Shown in pieces: positions 11,601 through 23,620 of a stretch of DNA of 64,000 nucleotides. Under the pieces are notes generated by a model, which had not been told where the DNA came from, searched no databases, and saw only the letters and a program-made list of their open reading frames with translations. Position 1 is the first letter of the stretch, and the number at the start of each line of letters is the position of its first letter. The stretch is from Actinostola sp. cb2023 (Eukaryota; Cnidaria; Anthozoa; Actiniaria; Actinostolidae): contig JAUJYZ010000484.1 in NCBI GenBank assembly GCA_033675265.1, positions 248,001 through 312,000 on the forward strand, read 5' to 3'. The translations under genes and the position numbers were made by a program.

Positions 11601-12129
11601 GTTGCGGGTACGTTGGAGTGACGTGACATTTTTCTTTTTAAGGACCCAGTGCCAAGAGTCGATACATTGGCATCCCTGCGGACAGAGCTGGACCAGCTCA
11701 AGACGGCAACGGCCACCCGATCGGTCGATGCAGCCCTTATACAGGTGCAGGAAGAGATCACAAAGCCAGCCGCCATTTTCGACCCCTACGTAGGCATAGC
11801 AAAGTTGAAGCAACTGGTGGACATTGCCCGCGAACAGCGCGACCCAAAGGCCCGACGGTACAACGCGGTTCTGAAGCAATGTCGACCTCTGATTCAGGCG
11901 CCCCAGTTACAGGCCATCCTGGTGAAGTTAGTCGGAAACAAGGAGGACGTAGAAGTCGCCAAAGAGATTCAGAAGTCGATACGGGCAGAGAGACTCCCTG
12001 CACCACAGGCATCGGATAGAGCCGCTCCCTACCCTCTAAGAGTTCGTCGGTCCCTAGGACCAGTATGTTATACCTGTAAACAGATCGAGGGGGCACATCG
12101 CCCGCTTCTGCCGCAACGCCCGCAACTGA
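8602..12129 (+). pseudogene. Gag of the YR retrotransposon, two exons, broken
   Basis: Exon 1 (8602-8859) starts ATG 32 bases after A1 and encodes a low-complexity Ala/Gln/Asn/Pro-rich segment with a repeated QA(N/Q) pattern. It has an in-frame TAA at 8809-8811. A donor CAG|GTTAGC at 8860 pairs with an acceptor CTTTTTAAG|GAC at 11642, keeping phase 0. Exon 2 (11643-12129) has a coiled-coil-like start (LASLRTELDQLKT), a helical body, and a zinc-knuckle Cys pair CYTC at 12066. The remaining GHIARFC part of the CCHC knuckle lies in the +1 frame after a G5 run near 12090, so one base has been gained or lost. Gag would coat element RNA and bind it through the knuckle. The splice model is inferred from site quality and frame. 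The intron is expanded by a minisatellite. Confidence 0.65.
8965..11398. repeat. minisatellite filling the gag intron (84/93/96-bp units)
   Basis: More than 20 tandem units built on GTACGGCAAAAGGAGTCCTC, then GAGATGAACCGTCCCGCGG, then GTTAGTTTTATCGTGTTTTA. Unit starts are 93 bp apart at 8971, 9064 and 9157. Variants lack 9 bp (GGTAATGTT region) or gain 3 bp (GGTAACAGTGTT). From about 11175 the array collapses to six ~42-bp subunits (GTTAGTTTTATCGTGTTTTA plus TTTATTTA). Because most length changes are multiples of three, long open frames of 376 and 213 codons appear, but they have no start context and are repeat artefacts. Confidence 0.9.
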
Positions 12130-13453
12130 TGTATCAAAATAATGATAATAAATAAAGAGTAATGCACTGCTTGTCGTTCTCGGTTTGTTTAATTTTGGAG
12201 TGGTTACGCATCCTTTTTATAGCCGTTCTTAGGACAAGGTTGTTGCAGTTTGGGTGATTCCCCATAATTTACCGTTCTAGCGCGCACCCATACCGGCGGA
12301 CGGACCAGGACAGGAATTCTTAATAAAACCTGATATCTGTCTCCGGACGGGTCCCTGGTTCGGCCCAGTCGGTGAAGTGCTTACCCTTTCCAATTTGCAA
12401 TTATATTCCGGTAGGCTCCTACAGTTCAGTCCAAATGCAAATATGTCCATTTTTTTTTCTTTCATCATAACCATAGACCCAACACAGAGGAGGTTGAGCA
12501 TTCATCACGTGACTTAATCGACCAATCACATTTGCCGTATTTCTGCGTTCACGGCAATTTAATTTTCATTGCAAGGAAAAACATACAAAGTATTTTTCAG
12601 TAAAATAGGACGAAAAACGCAATCTAAAGCTTAGAAAAGATGTAAACAAGGAGAAATGACTCGAAGCCATGAACCCATGGAATCTCAAACCAAGTAAGGA
12701 AGTATATCATGTTTTATGCTTGATTGAACTCATTGATATGAAAATGTCGCCACAACACTTGTAGAAATGACTGAAGACAAAAGACCTCTTATCATCGCTA
12801 AACCAACATAGTTATAGACACAAAAACATTTGCAATATAAAGATGAGTAATCAGTGATGCAGAAAAGTCCATCCCACCCCATCCCACCTCTTACCGTTTG
12901 CAAGTTATACGCCGTTGAAGTTTGACAACAACTTAGCCAAACAGCGCCATTTTTACTCGCCATTTTGAATTCGTGGCGATGTGAAGTTTTACGATACTCC
13001 GATATAAAAAGTGTAAAAACTTAATAATATGTCTTGTTTTTATATCACTGTCGTGTGTTATATTTACGTAGCAGTGAGGTATATGGTATTTTATGCATTG
13101 TTTTGCCCTTGGTCAACTATAAGAATTGAAAGATCTTGTCAAATATGTGGCACTCTACTCTGAAAACAATGTGTGGCCAATTCACACAAGAATGAATACT
13201 TTTGGGAGCAATGCTCAAAAGCTGTGTCTCAAACTGGAGGGAATATATAATCGATCCGGTAATTATTATAACCTGCAGCCAGTGTATGGCAATATATTTA
13301 TTGATCCATGAAATTAAAATAATTTATCTGGTTTTGATTCAAGGGGCTGCCTGTTGTGACAAGGTAATCAGAGTTCTTAAACCAAAATTCCCAACTTTGG
13401 AATATGCAGAGGAAGAATATGGCATTCTCTATTTTCTCATAGCACATTAAAGG
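12130..13453. other. start of internal spacer of the YR element
   Basis: Non-coding stretch following gag. The sequence at 12400-13440 is AT-rich with short frames only. No further element gene is seen before 21191. Confidence 0.4.
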
Positions 13454-13633
13454 AATGGTCAATGCTTAGCGTGCGTATATCCAGTTCTGGATGCACGCGG
13501 GAGGCTGCTAAGCACGAGAGAAGCGTAAGAGTCGCACGAGGCGTAGCCGAGTGCGACTCTAGCTTCTTGAGTGCTTAGCAGCCGACCAAGTGCATCCAGA
13601 ACTGGATATACGCACAGCTAAGCATTGACCATT
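13454..13633. mobile_element. hairpin MITE, 180 bp
   Basis: AATGGTCAATGCTTAGC and GTATATCCAGTTCTGGATGC on the left are mirrored on the right with small mismatches; the loop carries AGTCGCAC/GTGCGACT. The arms are imperfect, so the copy is not very young. Confidence 0.65.
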
Positions 13634-13635
13634 GC

Positions 13636-15302
13636 TTTTATAACATAGCCATGGCTTTTACGCGTCAAAAACTGATTTATTGTTATCAATAATTCTGATC
13701 AACTGACAAATTCTTCACACTGGCGCACGAATATATCTCAATTCTTTCAAATTGTTCAATATCTGAAGACAACTTTTAATACACAAGCAAAAGCCGCTAA
13801 AAGTGGTCTACATATACACACAACTAAACATAAAAGACAAGGATTTTACCGGTCAAAAACAGATTTATTGTTATCAATACTTCTGATCAACTGACAAATT
13901 CTTCTAAACCTGCGCACGTATTTCTCAATTCATTCAAAGTGTTCAAAATTAAACCTGAAGACGACTTTACACCAGCAAATGTCGCTCAAAGTGCTCTATT
14001 TTCTCAAAACTACACATTTTCCGTGGAAAATTTACAAAATAGATTTATCTAAACATTACAAAAAACACAGTTTTTCATTTTGGCACGTTCTGGAGATGAA
14101 TTTTCAAAGAACTTTTGAAGTTTAAAAACACATCGATTACGAGCGTTCGACGAAACTACAACTTGGACGTTCTGGATAGTGTAGTTGTTGAAAAGGGAAT
14201 CAAAGTGGATTGGAGGCTTCATCTGACCCTCACTAAGATGACTGACATTGTTTTGCTGTACTGCTGCTATTACTTGAAAGGACGGTTGAGCCAAAGCAAC
14301 TGCTGTACATGTAGTGTAGAAGAACTTTGCTCGAGGCTTCGTGACAAGATTTCGCTGCAGTGGTGAAGTTGTATTGACGATGGACGTGTGTTATAATGAG
14401 CCAAGCTTTGCTCATTTCGGTGCCCAGATATCGCCATGGTGTGACGATTCGGTATAAGTTATCTGTACTGAAGTAGTGTCTTTTTGCTGTACATTCCCTC
14501 GTCTGTTTTCCTCGCTTTGGCGTAAAATCGCGGCTTCAGCCAGTCAAGGTGGGCATCGAGTTTGTCATTCTTTCAAGCAAGTGGAGTTTGGACAAATTGT
14601 CTCTTTTATACACCAGGCTAAAAAAAGTGATGGAAAAGGTACTTTTAACGTAATTGATAAGCTTAATTATTACAGGAAATTTATTTAAAGTATTTTTTTT
14701 GTTGTTATTATGATATTCAGTCAGTTTCTCACACAAGTTGTGACAAGTAAAGCTTGAGCTTACTTGGACTTGAATTTGTAAAATTTTGCTACCGAAATAC
14801 AATTAAGCTTATCTGTTGCTGTACGATCATTTGTTTTCAAATAATTAGGATTACATAGTTTTCTTCTTCGTCGTTTAAACATTATGTTACTTACCTTTAA
14901 ATATTGAAACACGGCCAGTTTATCATTTTCTTTGTCCTTTTTGACTGCTTATCCATCAAAAGTTGCTGTAAATCGTCCTCCGACAAGTAAGCTTATGCGA
15001 AACCGGGATGCAAAGCGTGTTGTTTTGACACTTTCTAGTTCGGCATTTTCGATTATGTCGGGTTCGTTAACAATGAGTTTTAACCGCTGAGAAAGTCGGT
15101 AAGCTTTAGGTCTCCGTGGTCAATGCTAAATAAAGCAAAGTCATCCATTTTCGTCTTATAGTAGGTACGAAAACTTCAGCGAAAATCTTTGTTTTTGGAT
15201 TTTGACGTGATTTCCATGAAATATCTCTATGGTATATCCATTTCTTGTTCATAGATAACCAGCCAATCAGAGCGCGCGTTATATTGTAGCTATGTTATAA
15301 AA
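13636..15302. mobile_element. 1.67-kb non-autonomous DNA element
   Basis: TTTTATAACATAGC at the left end is mirrored by GCTATGTTATAAAA at the right, with TGC outside both ends (13633-13635, 15303-15305). It contains a diverged direct duplication: the segment at 13663-13800 recurs at 13853-13980. No transposase frame is present. Confidence 0.55.
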
Positions 15303-15411
15303 TGCTTTGCGCCTTGGGGGGTAATACAAAAGAAAATGGGAGCTTTCTGTCAACCATGTAATTATGCAACACCATTTTCTTTTGTATTACCCCCCAAGGC
15401 ACAAAGCATTA
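15301..15411. mobile_element. hairpin MITE, ~110 bp
   Basis: AATGCTTTGCGCCTTGGGGG and TAATACAAAAGAAAATGG are mirrored at 15368-15411. It abuts the preceding element directly. Confidence 0.6.
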
Positions 15412-15773
15412 TGCAGGGGGTCACACTCCATATCGTTCACCACCAAATCCCCCCCCCCCCCCTCCCCTCCTCAAACTTATAAATTTAAAGAGTAGACCCA
15501 GAGGAAGGGGGGTCACAGGCACCCTGTGACCTCCCCCTGCCTATGCCCCTGTTATGTGCTATGAGAAAGTAGAGAATGGACTATGTGAATGATGAAGATG
15601 TAAAAGTTGGTAAGGGCCAGCCACCAAACCATTCACCTTGGATGTTTACTGTACATAAAATTATGCATAACAATCTCTACAAATTGTCCATCACAATTGT
15701 ACATAATGCAGTACAAGCCTCATGTAATGGACATAAAAAAAGAAATATGTAAATATTATTATAATTTTTATGA
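15412..15773. other. spacer with poly-C tract
   Basis: Contains a C10 tract near 15450 and otherwise AT-rich non-coding DNA. Confidence 0.3.
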
Positions 15774-15907
15774 TAGGTTATGGAATATTATTAATATAAA
15801 ATGACATCAGCAAACCACTTGCTGGCCAAAGACTTTATTATAAATGTTTCATAACAGTCTTTGACCAGCAAGTGATTCTCCAATGTCATTTTATATTCCA
15901 TAACCTA
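15774..15907. mobile_element. hairpin MITE, 134 bp
   Basis: TAGGTTATGGAATATTA is mirrored by TATTCCATAACCTA, and ACTTGCTGGCCAAAGACT by AGTCTTTGACCAGCAAGT. Confidence 0.65.
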
Positions 15908-16058
15908 GATCATTCATTGATTGACGTCGCGTCTTGTATCATATTGATCCTGCTCGCTTGTGGCATGGTTGTTGGTGTTCCAATTTTCAATCTATATACT
16001 GGCAGCCTATTGTTATAATTATATAAACTGTATATAATATTACCATATAACTTGTATA

Positions 16059-16203
16059 TAGAGTGCAAACCATATGTCCGTGAAATAGTACTATTACTAA
16101 ATAGTACTAAATAGTGTTATCTCTATTGTTTTCTATTGTTTCATCAGTGCTATTTAGTACTAATTAGTTAGTATTGTTTCACGGACATATGGTTTGTACT
16201 CTA
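16059..16203. mobile_element. hairpin MITE, 145 bp
   Basis: GAGTGCAAACCATATGTCCG on the left is mirrored by CGGACATATGGTTTGTACTC on the right. The interior repeats AATAGTACTA. Confidence 0.65.
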
Positions 16204-16232
16204 ATATATATAATTAAATATTATTTATTTTA

Positions 16233-16519
16233 TATACACTCAATTGCAGAAAGGTTGTAGTATACATTTATACAAATATCTAATGAGATACAAGATATCT
16301 AATGAGATACAAAGTGCGGAACATCGCTTATTTTCTTTTAATATATCAGAATCATCAATTTTAGATTAGTATCGCATCCAACAAGGACAACACAATAATT
16401 TTCAGCACTATTGTGTGCTTAAACAGTTGTTTTTTAGCATGTCTAGCATTTTGCATCTCATTAGATATTTGTATATTTGTATAAATATATATTATAACGT
16501 TTCTGCAATTGAGTGTATG
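16233..16519. mobile_element. MITE, ~285 bp
   Basis: TATACACTCAATTGCAGAAA is mirrored by TTTCTGCAATTGAGTGTAT, and inside it ATCTAATGAGAT by ATCTCATTAGAT. Confidence 0.6.
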
Positions 16520-17742
16520 TAAATATAATTTATATACCTTTACAGAATACAACAGTCTGAATTCTTGGCTTTCACATGACGTCATCAAAAAGCTAAAATC
16601 CAAACTATTCACCTCACAAAACTGTTTGTTGGATATGTTGTTTATATCGTTATAAGAAAATTCTTACCAAAATAATTTTGTAATTTAGATGTTTGGTTTT
16701 CGTTTTTATTGCGAGTCAAATTCTGTCACGCAATACAGTCACGCATTTTCAAAAGCCATAGAAATAGGAAAATTCGTTTGAAATAATACGATTTTAACTT
16801 AGTAGATGATGGGTAACTTTATTTTGATGAATATAGCTATTGAAAACTTGAAGTATTTGCAAATAAACATGATTTTCAGTCTTCGTGATTTGGCCGCCAT
16901 GTTGGTGTCGCTCGATGCGACACCAACATGGCGGACCCATACATTTTAACTAAATTATGAGCATAAGCGATCGCTCATATCTTCGTATCTAAAACGTCGT
17001 TTAACTAAAACTTCGGCTGAGATATATGGTTTTGGCTGCTCTTTCGGCCTATGAAGGTTTTGTTCTATATAAGTCCTGGGAAAATGTTCGATGACGTAGG
17101 TGAAAGCCAAGAATAGATGAAGAAAATAAACATGAGTTTCATTTTCATCAAATGTGATTTTAATGTTATCTTGTATATAGAAGTGCATGTACAAGAACTT
17201 ATCATCCAGTTTCAATTTCATTTTCTAAAACTCATTAATAATTCATGAGCAATTATTGGTCCAATCAGGGTTGTCAAATCGGTCACATGCTTTGCCTCGT
17301 GGTTTTAAACCTGATAAAACACTCCTGCTCGTTTATTAAACAGTACATAAACATGCCAGTCTCTTCATATACTGCACTGTAGTAGTTTCAAGTATATAAA
17401 TATACTGGTACCAATGAACTACATTGTACTGACCTATTAAAAAGTGGCTCCTTCGGGTACCGCAAACCTTTGTATTCTGTGTTAGCTTCGTTCTATTGAA
17501 TGTATAACTTGGACTGCTTTTTGTTGTTTCCATTGAATTGCATAGACAATGTCTTGTACACAATTAGTAAATGCCAAAAAGTAGTGAGCATAAATAGTAG
17601 ATACTAATTCCATAATAAGTTTGGTAAAATCACTCTAGCATGACTGTACAATAGGCCATATGCTCTAAGGTCAAAATGACATCCAGCCATGGCATGGTAG
17701 GATGTGGATCAATGTTCTCATAGTATGTTAGTGGTGCCAACA
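16520..17742. other. spacer with a perfect short hairpin
   Basis: Non-coding. It contains a 42-bp inverted repeat at 16893-16934 (CCGCCATGTTGGTGTCG, loop CTCGATG, mirror), a common MITE-end motif, and AT-rich sequence without coding content. Confidence 0.4.
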
Positions 17743-17768
17743 CCCGGGGGGGGGGGGGGGGGGGGGGG
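17743..17768. repeat. poly-G tract at one end of a G/C-flanked element
   Basis: CCC followed by about 24 G residues, then GTACAGGTATGTG. A poly-C tract at about 18825-18842 preceded by AAGTACCCAA closes the other side. The same GGGTACTTG and AGGGGTG motifs occur beside the poly-G at 39741, so these are related elements. Confidence 0.6.
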
Positions 17769-17841
17769 TACAGGTATGTGCTGCTGGATAGGGTATGGTT
17801 TTTGAGCTTTTGGTCTTAGATATGGTATGCATTTGTATAGG

Positions 17842-18001
17842 TAATAGCATGGTTTGTAGTGATATTTGGGATAAATACCACGAGTGATATTTCAAAATTG
17901 TTAACAAAATTTCACGAGCCTCCGGCGAGTGAAATTTGTGACAATTTTGAAATATCACGAGTGGTATTTATCCCAAATATCACGTACAAAACATGCTATT
18001 A
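17842..18001. mobile_element. hairpin MITE, 160 bp
   Basis: TAATAGCATGGTTTGTAGTG and GATATTTGGGATAAATACCA are mirrored to 18001. The centre is CACGAGCCTCCGGCGAGTG, a motif also found at the centre of the hairpin at 52507-52687. Confidence 0.7.
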
Positions 18002-18006
18002 AATGT

Positions 18007-18569
18007 TTATAATATGACCTAAGAAAATACTGCAATTTCGATCAGTTTGTCTGTAGTTTTACCATGAACTAATGGAAAATGCTCTCAAGTAAATTATTTT
18101 CATAGAAAAACGTTCATAAATTAGATAACAAATGAAGAAAACAGAAACAAGAGGTTTCTAAAGCTTTATTTGTACCTTTTTCAGCAATAATTCTTAATTC
18201 ACTTCTCGATCTAAAGCAGGAAAACCTTTACTTTAGCACGATCAACAGTCGATCGTTTCTCGCTGATTTTTGCAGTCTCAGCCAAAGAAAACCTTCCTGA
18301 TTTGTCAACAATATATCCATGTTGATGTACTTTTTCAATTTGTTGTTCTTGAGATTTGTTTCTAGGCATATTTCAGCTTTTTTTAGCGAGAAAAACTCTG
18401 TCGGGTTTATCCGCCATCTTGGATTTGAATGTCATGCTTGGTGCTCAAACAATGGTTACCATGGTGATTTTGAAATACCACTCCTGAGAGCTTGAAATAC
18501 CACTATTACGCTGAAATACCACTCCTCTCAGCCAATCGAATTGCAGGATTTTCTTAGGTCATATTATAA
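18007..18569. mobile_element. MITE, 563 bp
   Basis: TTATAATATGACCTAAGAAA on the left is mirrored by TTTCTTAGGTCATATTATAA on the right. No coding content. Confidence 0.6.
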
Positions 18570-19790
18570 CACCCTAAATTGTCTTGAATAGGGTCTGTAA
18601 TTCTGACATGGATTGTAATTTTCAGTTTTTGAAAAAAAAAGTGCCTTACTATACAGGATTACTACTAACTAGACACTAAGTTGTCAATAACTGTCTAAAA
18701 TAGGGTAGAGAATTTCCCTCGAGTCTTAGATAGGGACAACTTTTTACCGACTGTATTGAACAGGGTCAGGGTTTATGGACCCCAGCGTGACACCCCTATT
18801 ATCAAAACCCAGACCAAGTACCCAACCCCCCCCCCCCCCCCCACCCCCCTCCCTGTAGAATTCCAGAAAACCTAGAATGCAATAAACAAAAAATATATAC
18901 GTCATCTAAGGAAAAAATATTAAGTCATTTGAAATGGTATCAACAATTGAAGTATTTTTAAAAAGGGTCAGTAAGGTTCTGTGTGAAACACTAAACATTG
19001 CATCGTATAAACTACAGGTAAGCTTACGGCAAACACAGTGAATGAATTCAATGACAAAACGACTAGTACTTAACTTTATATTCGACAGATCTATTTAGAG
19101 AAGTTATGCACCTTTTAATAACTTTTTAAAATCGAGAGGTTGATTGAGTAAGCTTATGGTTTTAAATGGTTCGACCAAAAAAAAACAAGTCAGATAATAT
19201 GATAAAATATCATTGCTTACCTCGATGTTATAACAAGTGATTACTTGAATAATACAGGCCACAGGGAGAGCTTTTCTCAGTCAGTTCTCTGACTTTCTCT
19301 CCGTCTGGAAACAAAACAATTCGTCGTTCACGAAGCTTGAGGGGAAAACTGACATGGCCGCCTACTACTTTCAAAGTCATGAATGGCAAAGATTTGATAG
19401 TGAAATTATGTACAAACTGAAAATCTACGCAGTGTAGGTACAATAGTTGAGAAGTTTGAAGAAAATCAACACAAAACGTTTCCACAGTTATGGCTTCCAT
19501 TAATATTTATATGCAAAGCCAAAGGACCGCGATAATACTACCGCGATACGGATTGTACCGGACACAGTAATTCAATAGAAATAACTCCTAGCTATACGTT
19601 AGAACGAAGCTATACGATAGAACGAAACTAGCACAGATTACAATAAAGGTTTACGGTACGCGAAGAAGGGAGAGCCGATTATATACGAACTGAGACATCC
19701 TCACTCTACCGCGACCAAGCTCAAGTGAGCACAAATCACTTTTTGGTCCACAATCCCTTGCGGGCCTCGCTCAACCTCCTCTGGACCCAA
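18570..19790. other. spacer without recognised gene
   Basis: Contains the poly-C end of the G/C-flanked element (18825-18842), then AT-rich DNA. No gene recognised. Confidence 0.4.
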
Positions 19791-21175
19791 CATGTATACA
19801 TTTTGTCTGCGCATGCGTTAGAATTCAGATTTGAAAGTGATTTGCCGCCATTTTCTTTGCAAATTGCACTGCGGTGGGAGATTTAGTGAGCGATCTTCTT
19901 CTCTAGAATGATGTTCAGGAAAATATTTGAAAGGAAATCAATAGTCTGCCTACTTTGTTTTACTGTAGATGATTTGTTTCCGTATAAGGGTCGTAGATGA
20001 TAAAATATCAACGAACAAAATCCGCCAAAACAAGGAGTTATCCTAAAACCAGCTACATTGTCCTTGGGTTTATTCTCATCGAAGATGATTTCAGGAGATA
20101 CTTCACAGTGAACGTTAGTACTGACACATTGAAGGTCACATTCTGTGAATTTGAGTTCTCTACATTCAAGTATTCTCAAAGTATTTTGCTCGGTTCAGTT
20201 GGGTATTTATCATTTTTGCACGTGTTTTCCTAACATTCCTACCTAAAGTACAATACTTATTAACTAGCCCCCCAGCCGAAAATAGCACAAATTGACTTCT
20301 TCTAAGCTTATTCTTTGCATTCGAGAACTTATTTTAAGCTGAAAAATTGTCCCTCGATGTGAGATCGTATTATTTTGGTACTATGGTATCAGTACACTCT
20401 ATTTGTTATGATTTTGACTGATTTTCATCGCTGGTGTATACCATATTACAAACACTCTATATGTTGAAGTTTATTGTAAAGGATAGCTTAATTCTTCATT
20501 TTTATGGACTTCTTAGAATCAGTTGTAAACCGTTTGATATAAGTTTGATTCACATTGAGTTTTTATTCAGCATTGTGTTTGCGAATCGTTTATCTGAATT
20601 GGTGACGTGTCAAACTGAATTATAAGAAAACCTCTCTTAGTAGCTCACCCCCCAGCAATTTTCTTCCGTGATTTATTGCTTCACTCATGCCAGTTTCGTA
20701 AGGTCTTGTTTGTTGGAGTTGAAAAATTGTCCCTCTTGCTTTGCGGTGGATTTAAAGTGCCCAAGTATCACTCATTCACCCGACTTCTCCGTAGAAATGT
20801 TGCCATGTTTTGGCGGATTTTGTTCCATTATACGAAAAAACAACAACACAGCACCACAAAAGTAGGCGGACTATTGATTTCCTTTCAATGATTTTCTAAA
20901 ACTTCATTCTAGAGACGTAGATCGCTCACTAAATCTTCCACAGCAGTGCACTTGGCAAAACAATAGCGATACTTCATGTTTACAAACATTAACATTGTGA
21001 TGGAAATTGCCAACCATTTCCACAAAGACTTCTCACACGTTTTGTTTCAACAGCCAATCGATCTCTGGTTGGCACATCGTTGGCACATGAATGACAAAAG
21101 CTGAAGTATCGATTATGCAAATAGTACTTTATAGTACTGAATCCAAACGCATGCGCAGACAAAATGTACACATGC
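19791..21175. mobile_element. 1.4-kb non-autonomous DNA element upstream of RT
   Basis: CATTTTGTCTGCGCATGCGTT near the left end (about 19799) is mirrored by AACGCATGCGCAGACAAAATG at about 21147-21167. Further in, TCAATAGTCTGCCTACTT (near 19939) pairs with AGTAGGCGGACTATTGA. Two internal segments beginning TAGC(TCA)CCCCCCAGC (20265, 20641) are similar direct repeats. It ends 16 bases before the RT reading frame, so the 5' end of that gene may have been cut off. Confidence 0.55.
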
Positions 21176-21190
21176 TCATAGACCCTACAT

Positions 21191-23310
21191 TTGGACTTTG
21201 AAACAAAACTACGCAATGCCATGACGTCGGGTACTCCTAAGGAGCGTTGGTGCAATTGGAAAGGGGGAACCACCGACTGGGCCGGACCATTGCCCTCTCT
21301 GGAGATGGTATCTTCGGGTATTTTTTTTGCATCGCCCGATCAGCTGCGCTTCAGGGACCCCAAGGCCTTTTTTCCGGGCAACGTGCACAACAACATCAGT
21401 CTGTGGCAGCAAATAATGCCGGGGGGGCGCCCAAAAAGCGACGAGATATTAAAGTACCTGGAACTGGGGGTAGACGTAACCAATTTCTTCACACCATTTA
21501 AAGGCATCTTCCAAGGGAAATTTTACGGCCACCCTACTCCACCGCAGGCTTGGTTCCCCAACAGCAAATCGTGCATCCCCTTCGACAACTTTGTGACAGA
21601 GACCATCCTTTCCCGCGTGAGCACCGGATCTCTTCTGGTGTGGGGTAAAGTGGGGGATATTGAACCCCTACCATTGTCATGCCAATCACCGTGGAACCGG
21701 GAAAACCACGCATGTGCCACGATGAGAGGTACCTGAACTGTTGGATCAGGGACTTGCCTTTCTCACTAGATCTAATTTCAGACCTTCCGCGGTATCTGAA
21801 ATTTGAACACTACCAGTCAACCTGTGACGATAAAAGTGGGTACGACCACATCCTTCTATCCGGGAATAGTTCTGCCTTTTTTGGTTTGGAATGGAAAGGT
21901 TGGTTTTTCGTTTTCCGTACCCTGCCCTTCGGATGGAAGGCGAGCGCGTACCTCTACCATTCCATCGGCTTAGCCGCCACCAGCTTCATTCGGTCACTGG
22001 GCGTTCCGTGCTCATAATACATCGATGACAGACACTTCGGTCAATTGAGAGTTGTTAATCCCACTGGAACCCACGGTTGGTCCGACTTCGAGAATGCACA
22101 AGCCGCTATCTTTATTGGTTGTTCTTTATTGATCGATCTGGGTTATTTCATCGCGATAGAAAAATCATCTCTGGCACCTTCCCAGTCAACAAAATTCCTT
22201 GGCTATATCGTGGACACGACCAAGCTCGCTTTCCTTCTCCCTTTAGACAAGAAAGCCAAGTTCGCAGCGTTAAGGGAGGACATCCTCGGCAAGAAGTCGG
22301 TCACCCTCAAGCCACTTCAGAAGTTCGCGGGGAAAATCAATTCCTTCTCCCTGGTTATTCCGGCCGCTCGGCTGTACGTAAGGAAAGTGTACGACGCTAT
22401 CTCTAAAGCCACAGTCTCCCCCAAGGCCATTAAGATAACAGACGCCCTGCGAGATGAGATCAGCCATTGGCGGTTTTTGGACTCCTGGGAAGGTTTCTTT
22501 CCCTGGCCAAGAGAAGAACATTGCAGATTGGAGCTGCCAATTTTTTCAGACGCCTCTAATACCGGTTGGGGCGGCGTCGTGCATACTCCCCAGGAAGCCT
22601 TGAAAGTGAGCAGATATTGGAACCCCGTCGAACGCAAACTACCTATCGTCGTCAAAGAGACCCTGGCCTTGCGTAATACCCTAAAGAGCACGTGTTCCCG
22701 CTTGAAGGGCGCACGGATCGACTGTTTCATAGACAACAAGACTCTCCTGCATTGCTGGGAAAACCATGGCTCTAGGAACGTCGAGGTCACGGATGTCCTG
22801 AAACAGATCTATGACATCTCATTGACGCACCATCTCTCGCTCAATCTACAATACATCCCATCCGCCGACAATCCAGCCGATACGCCATCCAGGCGTCTCT
22901 CCGACCTAGATTGTACACTCAGTCCGCTAGCCTGGAAGCAAGTCCAACAGGCCTACGGCCCGCATTCGATCGACCTCATGGCCATTCCAGCAAACGTCCA
23001 GAGCGACCCATCTGGCCGGCCGCTGCGTTTCTTCTCCCCCTTCCCGGTGGACCAAGCCTGTGGTACGAACATATTTTCACAGGTCCTGGCGCCTTCAGAG
23101 AACGCCTATGTTTTTCCTCCCTTCGTTCTGGTCGGACCCCTGCTCAAGTTTCTGTCCGCTCAGCCTTGCCCTTACACGATAATCGTACCTGACCTCTATC
23201 CAAGGCGTTACTGGTGGCCCCTTCTCCATGGTACGTGCTCAAGTGCCTTCAAGCTTGGCAGCCAAGGAGATACAGGCTACTTGCTCTTCCCCTCCAGGGG
23301 GCCACGCTGA
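21191..23310 (+). pseudogene. reverse transcriptase/RNase H of the YR retrotransposon
   Basis: Three collinear frames give one RT-RH protein of the DIRS order. The first (21191 to about 21670) carries the N-terminal fingers. After a one-base shift near 21670, the second continues with CHDERYLNCWIRD, motif A around DDKSGYDHI, and a palm region with RTLPFGWKASAYLYH. An in-frame TAA at 22015-22017 directly precedes the catalytic YIDD (22018-22029) and RHFGQLR. RNase H follows with acidic residues in FSDASNTGWGGV, KETLAL, CFIDNKT and NPADTPSR. The protein would copy element RNA into cDNA. Breaks are one frameshift and one stop; a MITE abuts the 5' end. Direction and order fit Ngaro/PAT elements. 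Product identity is firm, activity is not expected. Confidence 0.85.
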
Positions 23311-23620
23311 TGCAACCAAGAAAATTACAATGGGACCTTTGGGTCTTCCGTATATCGCTATAACTTGTTGATACACCATAATAGCATTAAACAGGTAGCA
23401 TAAGAACGGTAGCAGCCTTATCGGAACACCCCCAAAAGGGACGAAATAAACAAAGGAATATATAACGTAACTAATGGCATGCAGCACGTGTACACATAGT
23501 TAGTTGTCGGTTGCAACTCGGATATATATCATACGCAAAACCAGTCATTTTAATGATAGCACTCTTCATTAAAACCTTAAAACAGACGTATGAGTTTCTT
23601 TATATTATTTTATTATCCAG
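23311..23620 (+). other. spacer or intron between RT and YR genes
   Basis: AT-rich and without coding, ending in TATTATTTTATTATCCAG|AACCC, a good 3' splice site. No matching donor could be chosen with confidence. The YR frame may be expressed by splicing. Confidence 0.4.

Noticed and set aside
22270..22790. Minus-strand frames of 83 and 157 codons
   Set aside because: Antisense shadows of the RT/RNase H gene.
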